A DNA stretch of 28,347 nucleotides from JBKPNX01 sp046732855 (GTDB lineage Bacteria > Pseudomonadota > Alphaproteobacteria > Geminicoccales > Geminicoccaceae): NCBI GenBank assembly GCA_046732855.1, contig JBKPNX010000178.1:1-28347 (forward strand). Direction: 5' to 3'. The notes below the pieces were generated by a model. That model saw only the letters and a program-made list of their open reading frames with translations, was not told the origin of the DNA and ran no database searches. Both the position numbers and the translations under genes were made by a program. This document shows positions 17,283-24,073 of this stretch, one piece after another; positions within the stretch are counted from its first letter, which is position 1; each line of letters starts with the position of its first letter.

Positions 17283-17354
17283 ATGGCGTGGCGGGCGGCC
17301 GGCCTTTTGGTGCTGCTGGCGTCGGCATGCTCTCAGCCTCGACCATCTACCTAA
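17283..17354 (+). other. Tiny lipoprotein-leader-like reading frame
   Basis: A 23-codon frame starts MAWRAAGLLVLLASACSQPR and then stops. It has the shape of a lipoprotein signal: a basic start, a hydrophobic core, and ASAC as a lax lipobox. No ribosome site is clear and nothing follows, so it is either a truncated lipoprotein gene, a very small lipoprotein, or chance. It lies in the 196-base gap between the GH94 and MgtC genes. Confidence 0.25.
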
Positions 17355-17408
17355 TGCGACTTTCGAGCCGCCTTCTCCGGCTGGCCACTGGCGTGTAGAC
17401 CACCGGCC

Positions 17409-18683
17409 ATGCCCGAGGCCTTCGATGTCGGCGTCATCTGGAACTTCGCCACTGCGCTGCTGATCGGCGCCTTGATCGGCGTGGAGCGCGAGAAGCGCAA
17501 GAGCGAGGATCTGCACGGGATCGGGCTCAGGACCTTCATCCTGTTCGCGTTGGTTGGGGCCGTGGCGGGCTTTCTGTCGCCGGGCGGCGGCGTGCCGTGG
17601 GTGCTGCTCGCGGCGTTCCTGCCGGTGTCAGCGCTGCTGTTCGCCGGTTACTCGCTGGTCGTCCGCGCCCAGAATGGCGCGATCGGCCTGACCACGGAGA
17701 TCGCCGCGGTCGCGGTCTTCCTCCTCGGCGCCATGACCACGCTCGGCCACCGCGAGCTGGCGATCGGCCTCGGGGTCGTGACCGCGGCCACGCTTGCGTA
17801 CAAGCAGCCGCTGCATGGGCTGGTCGCGAAACTGGGCTGGGATGACGTCTATGCGGGTGTCCGGCTGCTGGTCGCGACCTTCATCATCCTGCCGCTGTTG
17901 CCGGATCGGACGCTGGATCCGTGGCAGGCGCTCAACCCCTACAAGCTCTGGCTCCTCGTTATCCTGATCTCGAGCCTCTCGCTGATCGGCTATGTGGCGA
18001 CCCGCTGGCTCGGCGCCGGCCGCGGCACCGCGCTTACCGGCATTACCGGCGGGCTGGTCTCCTCGACCGCGGTGACGCTCTCGTTCGCACGGCGCAGCCG
18101 GGACGAGCCGGCGGCCGCTGCCGCGCTTGCCTGCGGCATCCTGCTCGCCTGGGCGGTCATGTTCGGCCGCGTCCTCGTCATGGTGCTGGCGGTCAACGCC
18201 AGCCTGGTCTACCCGCTCCTCCTGCCGTTCGCCGCCATGGGTGTTCTGACGCTCCTCGCCGCCTGGCTGCTCTACCGGCGCGGCGGCGCGAGCGCCGGAG
18301 CGCAGGACGTGCCACTGAAGAACCCGTTCAGCCTGACTGCCGCCGCCCAGTTCGCCGTGGTCTTCGCGGTGGTGCTCCTCCTGGTCAAGGTCACTCAGTT
18401 TTATTTGCCGGACGGCGGCGTCTATATCGTGGCTGCCCTGGCGGGGCTCACCGACGTCGACGCGATCACCCTGTCGATGGCCGAATACGCCAAGACCAAT
18501 CCGCCGACGGTTGCCGCCGTCACCGTCGTGATCGCCGCCCTCAGCAACACTGTCGTCAAGTGCGGGATGGTGGCCACCCTCGGCGGCCCGGCGCTACGCC
18601 TGCCGATGCTGCTGACGACTGCCGGGATCCTGGTGGCAGGGATCGGTGGGGTCGCCGCGATGTGGCTGGGCCAGTCGTCATGA
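17409..18683 (+). CDS. MgtC/SapB-family membrane protein with DUF4010 domain
   Basis: This 424-residue inner-membrane protein has an N-terminal MgtC/SapB domain (about 10-140), with the conserved ALLIGALIGVEREKRK and GLRTFILFALVGAVAG patterns. A C-terminal DUF4010 block (about 180-415) includes GITGGLVSSTAVTLSFARRS, LAGLTDVDAITLSMAEYAK and VIAALSNTVVKCGMV. Twelve or so hydrophobic helices are visible. MgtC domains elsewhere are linked to growth at low Mg2+ and to control of F-type ATP synthase; the role of the long DUF4010 form is unknown. The ATG at 17409 has no obvious Shine-Dalgarno sequence. It is likely monocistronic, downstream of the GH94 gene on the same strand. Confidence 0.9.
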   Translation: MPEAFDVGVIWNFATALLIGALIGVEREKRKSEDLHGIGLRTFILFALVGAVAGFLSPGGGVPWVLLAAFLPVSALLFAGYSLVVRAQNGAIGLTTEIAAVAVFLLGAMTTLGHRELAIGLGVVTAATLAYKQPLHGLVAKLGWDDVYAGVRLLVATFIILPLLPDRTLDPWQALNPYKLWLLVILISSLSLIGYVATRWLGAGRGTALTGITGGLVSSTAVTLSFARRSRDEPAAAAALACGILLAWAVMFGRVLVMVLAVNASLVYPLLLPFAAMGVLTLLAAWLLYRRGGASAGAQDVPLKNPFSLTAAAQFAVVFAVVLLLVKVTQFYLPDGGVYIVAALAGLTDVDAITLSMAEYAKTNPPTVAAVTVVIAALSNTVVKCGMVATLGGPALRLPMLLTTAGILVAGIGGVAAMWLGQSS

Positions 18684-18791
18684 TGGCGCGCGGCTCGACT
18701 CGACTTGTTCTGAAATTGGCCCGATGCCCGATGGCCCCTCGGCGCGCCTGGCTGCCAAAATCCGGCGGCGAACCTGTCCGACCGGCGCGCG

Positions 18792-19013
18792 TCAGCGCAC
18801 ATTCTGCAGCGCTTCCTTGTATTTGGCCGGCAGCGTCTCGGCCGAACTATAGAAATGGACGTTCTCGGCGCGTTCGGGAACCTCCACGATTTGGGTGAAC
18901 AGCTGGCTCGTCTCCGCGACAGCAGCTGAGCTCGCTTCATATTTCATCTTGACCCGCTTGGCATCGTAGGGGCCGCGCTCGTTGCAGAGATTGATGCGTC
19001 CCGCATTCTTGGA
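18792..19013 (-). pseudogene. Unrecognised 3' gene fragment
   Basis: An open stretch of 73 codons ends at a stop at 18792-18794 and is closed upstream by TGA at 19014-19016. It reads like real protein rather than noise: INLCNERGPYDAKRVKMKYE near the start, then a regular mixed-polarity segment ending LPAKYKEALQNVR. There is no start codon except Met at residue 23 (18947) and no ribosome site. I do not recognise the family. It is most likely the tail of a gene whose 5' part was lost next to the GH13 stub. Confidence 0.4.
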
Positions 19014-19054
19014 TCAATTGTATGGCGGCGCCAGGCTTTCATGGTCGTCACCGA

Positions 19055-19143
19055 TCACCCCACGCCGTCGCCGTCGCTGTCCTGACACGAGCGCGCGTAA
19101 ACCTCGTAGATTACGGCCCCCGGCACCACGGCGGCTCGCTCAT
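19055..19143 (-). pseudogene. N-terminal stub of a GH13 alpha-amylase/alpha-glucosidase gene
   Basis: The segment AVIYEVYARSCQDSDGDGVG is the N-terminal signature of GH13 alpha-glucosidase/trehalose-synthase enzymes (usual form AVIYQVYPRSFxDSDGDGxGDL). It is followed at once by a stop at 19055. Upstream, one frame over, MSEPPWCRG matches the expected start (…WWRGAVIYE) if one G is restored in the G-run near 19117-19121. The ATG at 19143 would overlap the stop of the large TPR gene as ATGA. So a GH13 gene has been frameshifted and cut after about 30 codons. Nothing downstream matches the rest of the enzyme. Confidence 0.7.
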
Positions 19144-22100
19144 CCGGCGCCCTCGCCCCGCCATTCGGCGAGCTTTGCCCGTGCGCGCTCGGCGTTCGGA
19201 TCCTCGATCTGCTCGAATATTCGAAGCGCCTCGCCCATCCTTCTGATTGCTTCAACACGATCTGCGAGCTGATCGAATTCCACTGAACTCCCGTATAGCG
19301 AACGACCCTCGCCCTGCCGGTCGTCGATCTCGCGCATGATCGTCAGCGCCTGCTCGTAGTGCTCTATCGCCCGCCGCGGCTCGCCCAGTTTGCCATGGGC
19401 ATTGCCGAGCGCACAGAGCGCATAGCCTTCGCTCTGTGGGTCAGGGAGGTCACGCGCGATCTCCAAGCGCTTCTCCTGATACTCGATCGCCTGCCGCGGT
19501 TTACCTAGATCCAGAGAGGCGTCCCCTAGTGCACCGAGCGCATAGGCCTCCTGCCGCCGGTCACCCAGTCGGCGTACGATTTTTAAGCGCCGCTCCTGGT
19601 ACTCGATCGCTCGCTGCGGTTCGTGCAGCTCTCGATACGCGTCGCCGAGTGCACCGAGCGCATAACTCTCGCTCTCCGGGTCAGGGAGGTCGCGCGCGAT
19701 CTCCAAGCGCTTCTCCTGATGCTCGATCGCCCGCTGCGGTTCACCTTTGTCCAGATATGCGTGGCCTAGCGCACCGAGCACATAGGCCTCCTGCCGCCGG
19801 TCACCGACTTGGCGTGCGATCTGCAAGCGCTGCTCCTGGTACTCGATCGCTCGCCGCGGGTCGCGCAGCTCTCGATATGCGTCGCCGAGCGCCCCGAGCG
19901 CGTAGCTCTCGTGCCGCCGGTCACCGAGGTCGCGTGCTATCTTCAAGCGCTTTTCCTGGTACTCAATAGCCCGCCGCGGTTCGTGCAGCTCTCGATATGC
20001 GTCGCCGAGCGCACCAAGCGCGTAGCTCTCCTGATTTCGGTCACGAAGCTCGCCTGCGATCTTCAAGCGCTCCTCCTGGTGCTCGATTGCCCGCCGCGTC
20101 TCGCCGAGCTTGCGATATATGTCCCCCAGCGCACCGAGTGCATAGCCCTCGTTCTCCCGGTCGGGGAGGTCGCGTGCGATCTCCAAACGCTTCTTCTGAT
20201 ACTCGTTTGCCCGCTGCGTCTCCCCCAGATCGAGATACGCGTCGCCGAGTGCACCGCGCGCATAGGCCTCCTGCCGCCGGTCACCGAGGTCGCATGCGAT
20301 CTTCAAGCGCTTCTCTTGGTGTTTGATCGCCTCCAGCGGTTCACCCAGCTCGCGATGCGCATCGCCCAGCGCACCGCTGGCGACAGCCTCACCGCGCCGG
20401 TCTCCAAGCCGTTTGTACGCTCTAAGCTGCGCCTGGAACCAGGTAAGCTGTGCACGCGGAGCGAGCCGTAAGCGGAGCACTTTGATGCCGGCGTCGGCGT
20501 ACTCGGCCACCAGCCGCGTCGCGTCGTCAGAGATCTCGATGCGTTCGGCGGCCCAGGCCTGTCCGGCCGCGATATTGAGCTGCTCGAGGTCGTAGAGGGC
20601 GAGACCGACTCGGACGTTCTCGCCGCCCTTCAGGTACAGCTCGTCAGATGTCTTCAGCACTTTATAATAGTGCTGTGCGTGCCGCGCCGCCGTTTCCTCG
20701 AGCAGCCGTTCGATCTTCACCTCGTCCTCGCCTTCCAACGGCAACCGTGCGACGTCGCGCATTAGATCGTGGAGACTGTAACGATTTGAGACTGAGTCGA
20801 AGCGAACCATGTTTCGGACGACGAGTTCGCCGAGATCCTCCAAGGCTTCGTCTTCGCTTGCTTTCCACACAGCTGCCGCCGCCCGCCGATCGAAGCTGCT
20901 CGGGAATACAGCGACCCCATGCCAGCGATCTGCAAGCCGTGGCATCTCCTTCGCAAGCTGCTGTGCACTAAAGCCAAGCACGGCAGCCACCTCCAATTTG
21001 GGCAGCCCTGGTACGCAAAGCCGTTTGAGACGCGCGCGCTCTTTCTGGAGCACTTTGAGATAGTCTTCGATCTGCCAGTTCCGGTGCTTGGCGAGGAAGG
21101 TTCCCGCAGCACGAAGTGCGAGTGGCAGATGTCCGCAGCGCTCTGCAATTTCCCCGAGCTGGTCGTCAGTGGCGCGCGTGCTTCCCACAATCGTTCGCAA
21201 TAGGCGTGTCGCGTCCTCGATCTTCATTTCTTCCAGCTCGACGCGTCTGACGCCCGGCAGCACAATTGTTTCACGGGAGGTGATGACGACGCGACAATTT
21301 TCCGGCCGGTGCTCGACAAGCGGCTCGATGGTTGCTGCATCCTTGGCGTTGTCGAGGACGAGCAGCACACGATAGTTATCGAGGACGCTTTGGAACCCGG
21401 CAATCGCCTCGAGCTCGTTGTTGGCTCTCGCGGCCTCGGGCCGGTAGGCCGTGACTACTTGGCCCATGACGTCAAAGGCCTTGACCGGGCTTTCGGACAC
21501 GCCGCCGAGATCGACGTAGATGATGCCGTCGGGCGCTATCCGGGACCCAAACCTGTGCGCGGCATGAATAGCAAGTGCCGACTTGCCCACCCCGCCCATA
21601 CCGTCAATAGCCGTGATGGCTGCCTGCTGGCCTTCCAGGAGTGCGCTCATAAGCTCGTCGAGCTTATCGCCGCGTCCTTCGAAGTCAGGCAGATCAGCGG
21701 GCGGCTGGAGCGAATGCGGCACCGCCGGGCCTTCACCGACACCGCTCCGAGGTGGTCCGGCAATGCACTCTCGGATCTTTGCACCTACATACTTGCAGAG
21801 CAAGGTGTCGCCATTCTTAGGCTTGCAAATAGTTCTGTGGTCCGCATCGTCGATAGGGCGTGCAATCACGTCTTTGAGGCCGGGGTTTGCGTCGGCCTCT
21901 TCCACCACCTTCACGCCTGGCAGGTACCAGACGTGTTTGGTTTTGAGCTTCTCATAAAAACAGTGCGATTGAATGTTGAGCCGATCGGTGTTCTGGCGAT
22001 ACCAATCGTTGAGATTCAGCAACGCCGCACTATGAGCGCGAAGGTCCTCGATTGCAGGACTGACCCGCAGAACGGTCCCCAGACGGTGCAGCCAACGCGC

Positions 22101-22541
22101 AAGGTCAGCCCCGGCATGTGGAGTGGCCAAAAAGACGACCATCCGGGTCTGCTCTGCAAACCGCCGCCAGGAGGGGAGGTGCATTTCCACTGCCTGCCGG
22201 AGCAGCTGCTTGACTACGAGACCGCCGAGACTATGGCAGATGAAAACCATAGGTCGACTGCCTATAGGTTTGGTCTCGAGTAGCGAAAGGACTTCTGTCG
22301 CTCGCTCTACCAGCGGCATTGCGTGCCCGCCGAACCAATTCGACCAGCTCGCATCGTATTCGAGGCTGTATACTGCCACTCCCGGAACCGCAAGCGCGAG
22401 CCAGTAGGGCCAGGAGTTCTCGGGGTTGCTTTTGTCGCGCTGCCAGCACTCCGACCAGTGGCCGTTCAGGCCATGGACGAAAATCACGCCCGCTTTGGGT
22501 TCGCCATCTCCGGTCCGAGGAATTCGATGCAACTTGCTCAT
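19140..22541 (-). CDS. Esterase-like / NB-ARC (STAND) / TPR protein, candidate conflict or anti-phage protein
   Basis: The protein has 1133 residues in three parts. Residues 15-260 are an alpha/beta hydrolase of the SERAC1/PGAP1 (DUF676-like) type: VHGLNG (22-27), nucleophile Ser104 in CHSLGG, ATPHAGAD, and probable catalytic His235 in DADHRTICKP. Residues 285-600 are a NB-ARC/STAND ATPase: Walker A GMGGVGKSA (314-322), Walker B RVLLVLDNAKD (391-401), VVITSRE, GHLPLALRAAG and an MHD-like LHDLMRDVA (590-598). From 713 to the end are ten 40-residue TPR units plus a short tail. Effector, switch and repeat sensor is the layout of STAND defence proteins (Avs-like): the TPRs would bind a trigger, the ATPase oligomerise, and the esterase become active. 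This role is inferred. No transmembrane segment or signal is seen. The Shine-Dalgarno site is weak. Base composition is less GC-rich than its neighbours, suggesting transfer. Confidence 0.88.
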   Translation of the reverse strand: MSKLHRIPRTGDGEPKAGVIFVHGLNGHWSECWQRDKSNPENSWPYWLALAVPGVAVYSLEYDASWSNWFGGHAMPLVERATEVLSLLETKPIGSRPMVFICHSLGGLVVKQLLRQAVEMHLPSWRRFAEQTRMVVFLATPHAGADLARWLHRLGTVLRVSPAIEDLRAHSAALLNLNDWYRQNTDRLNIQSHCFYEKLKTKHVWYLPGVKVVEEADANPGLKDVIARPIDDADHRTICKPKNGDTLLCKYVGAKIRECIAGPPRSGVGEGPAVPHSLQPPADLPDFEGRGDKLDELMSALLEGQQAAITAIDGMGGVGKSALAIHAAHRFGSRIAPDGIIYVDLGGVSESPVKAFDVMGQVVTAYRPEAARANNELEAIAGFQSVLDNYRVLLVLDNAKDAATIEPLVEHRPENCRVVITSRETIVLPGVRRVELEEMKIEDATRLLRTIVGSTRATDDQLGEIAERCGHLPLALRAAGTFLAKHRNWQIEDYLKVLQKERARLKRLCVPGLPKLEVAAVLGFSAQQLAKEMPRLADRWHGVAVFPSSFDRRAAAAVWKASEDEALEDLGELVVRNMVRFDSVSNRYSLHDLMRDVARLPLEGEDEVKIERLLEETAARHAQHYYKVLKTSDELYLKGGENVRVGLALYDLEQLNIAAGQAWAAERIEISDDATRLVAEYADAGIKVLRLRLAPRAQLTWFQAQLRAYKRLGDRRGEAVASGALGDAHRELGEPLEAIKHQEKRLKIACDLGDRRQEAYARGALGDAYLDLGETQRANEYQKKRLEIARDLPDRENEGYALGALGDIYRKLGETRRAIEHQEERLKIAGELRDRNQESYALGALGDAYRELHEPRRAIEYQEKRLKIARDLGDRRHESYALGALGDAYRELRDPRRAIEYQEQRLQIARQVGDRRQEAYVLGALGHAYLDKGEPQRAIEHQEKRLEIARDLPDPESESYALGALGDAYRELHEPQRAIEYQERRLKIVRRLGDRRQEAYALGALGDASLDLGKPRQAIEYQEKRLEIARDLPDPQSEGYALCALGNAHGKLGEPRRAIEHYEQALTIMREIDDRQGEGRSLYGSSVEFDQLADRVEAIRRMGEALRIFEQIEDPNAERARAKLAEWRGEGAG
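19206..20405 (-). repeat. Ten tandem 120-bp units encoding TPR repeats
   Basis: Period is exactly 120 bases (40 residues). Nine strong units cover 20405-19326; the tenth (19325-19206) is degenerate. The consensus core is YALGALGDAYRELGEPRRAIEYQEKRL, here written as two parts: YALGALGDAYRELG and EPRRAIEYQEKRL. Units are close to identical at the DNA level, and they alternate: units 2, 6 and 8 (GDRRQEAY…LEIARDL) are each followed by a PD-type unit (3, 7, 9). That pattern indicates duplication of unit pairs of 240 bases. Confidence 0.92.
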
Positions 22542-22669
22542 CGGGTTATGCCCCTAGTGCAGTGGGGTGAATCAACCGCCAGTCTGCCGCAACGTCGACC
22601 GCGAGTCACCTGTCCGTTGCGCCGCGGCAATTAACCTGTCCTCGGCGGAAAAAGCTCTCCCCGTCCGGA

Positions 22670-23989
22670 CTAGCTCACCGCGGGTGTGACCAGATGCGGG
22701 CTCGTGAAATCGAGGCGGCGCAGTCCGGCCTGGGTCTCGGGGCAGCTCATGAACAGGCGCCAGAGCAGGCCGGTGCGGTAATTCTCGATCATCACCACAA
22801 TGGGGCCCTGATCGATCGCCAGATAAGAGTTCGCATACCAGTCGTGTGACTCGCTGAAGGCGTCAACGAAGCCGTATTCGCCCCAGATCCGATCGCCGAG
22901 CCGATGATAGAAATGCCGGAGCGCGCGCATGCAGTGCTCCGGCGCGTACGGGAACGAAGCCAGTGCGGCGCTCGGCGTGATCACCCCGAGGTCGCGGTCC
23001 GGCGCGTGCCCGTGGTAACCCTGATGATCGTCGCTGGAAGTGAGCCCCCAACAGTCTGGACCGTAGCCCTTGAACCTGTGAGGGTTGCGCATGCAGTGCT
23101 CGTAGTTGATCAGCGTGTGCGCGACGTTCTGCTGCCAGTAGTCGGCGTAGCGGTCGCTCAGGCCGCGCGGATCGAGACCCAGGAAGGAATAGTGGGCAAA
23201 GAACAGCGGTCCGCCGTAGTCCGGCCCGAGCGGCAGGGTGATACCGTAGAACTCGCGTTCGTTCCTGAAGTTTCTTCCTTCAGCCCAGCTCTGGTGATAG
23301 ACTTCGGCGTCGATCGAATGTCGCGGTGCGGCGGCCGCCAGCACGTAGGTGATCAGGCACTCGTTCCAGCCGCGGATCTCGTGGTTCATGCTCCAGCCGT
23401 TGTTGGGACTCCAGTGCCAGTACAGGACTGTCGAGCCGCCCCGCGTGTGCCAATCCCATTCGGCCTCGTACCAGAGCTCATTGATCCGCTTCCGCAGCGT
23501 GCTCTCTTTGGTACCTTGCCAGTCGAAATACTGGCGGGCGCACAAAAGTCCCGTGAGAAGAAAGGACGTTTCAACGAGATCGCTACCGTCATCCTTTCTG
23601 CTGAATGGAATCGTCCTACCGGTTGCCCCGTTCAACCAATGTGGTAAGATGCCATGATAGCTACACGCCCTGTATAAGAACTCGACCATTTGGAGCAGGC
23701 GATCGACTGCATCCCCCCTACTGATCCACTGGCGCTCGACAGCGACAATGATGGTCATGATCCCGAAGCCGGATCCTCCGGTTGTCACGACGTCCAGGCC
23801 GTGTCCCCACGTCATGTTGCTCCGTTCGCGTGCCAGGCCGCTCACGGGATGGGCGAAATCCCAGAAGTAGCGGAACGTCTGCCGCTGCACGAGTTCGAGC
23901 AGGTCGTCGTCGTCGACATCGGCCGGGCGTGAGGCACGCGATGCACCTTTCCGGGACGCTTGGCGCGGTTTCTTGGTCTTAGGCCGCAT
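22670..23989 (-). CDS. GH144-like glycoamylase-domain protein (probable endo-beta-1,2-glucanase)
   Basis: This 439-residue protein belongs to the glycoamylase (PF10091-type) family that contains GH144 endo-beta-1,2-glucanases, an (alpha/alpha)6 barrel. The conserved acidic residues can be placed: Asp137 and Glu140 in GSDLVET, and Glu210 in RGWNE. These positions correspond closely to those reported as important in the Chitinophaga enzyme. Aromatic-rich segments such as TFRYFWDFAHP (38-48) and YWHWSPNNGWSMNHE are also typical. It would cut beta-1,2-glucan into sophoro-oligosaccharides, substrate for the GH94 protein. The N-terminus is strongly basic (MRPKTKKPRQASRKG) with no signal peptide, unusual for an enzyme acting on an external polymer. 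GGAGGTGA six bases before the ATG fixes the start. The same domain also occurs inside cyclic glucan synthases. Confidence 0.87.
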   Translation of the reverse strand: MRPKTKKPRQASRKGASRASRPADVDDDDLLELVQRQTFRYFWDFAHPVSGLARERSNMTWGHGLDVVTTGGSGFGIMTIIVAVERQWISRGDAVDRLLQMVEFLYRACSYHGILPHWLNGATGRTIPFSRKDDGSDLVETSFLLTGLLCARQYFDWQGTKESTLRKRINELWYEAEWDWHTRGGSTVLYWHWSPNNGWSMNHEIRGWNECLITYVLAAAAPRHSIDAEVYHQSWAEGRNFRNEREFYGITLPLGPDYGGPLFFAHYSFLGLDPRGLSDRYADYWQQNVAHTLINYEHCMRNPHRFKGYGPDCWGLTSSDDHQGYHGHAPDRDLGVITPSAALASFPYAPEHCMRALRHFYHRLGDRIWGEYGFVDAFSESHDWYANSYLAIDQGPIVVMIENYRTGLLWRLFMSCPETQAGLRRLDFTSPHLVTPAVS

Positions 23990-24073
23990 CTATCACCTCC
24001 ACCGCCGATCTCTCCTCACGTGGCCGAACGTCTGGCCCTCGCCGCTATCCTACACGCGCTGTCAGCGTCCGAG

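Noticed and set aside
19206..20405. Regular 120-bp repeats as a CRISPR or minisatellite array
   Set aside because: The repeats are in frame inside a long gene and translate to TPR helices; there are no distinct spacers.
21309..22283. Plus-strand frame of 324 codons
   Set aside because: It is antisense to the hydrolase and NB-ARC parts of the STAND gene, whose motifs are all intact on the minus strand.
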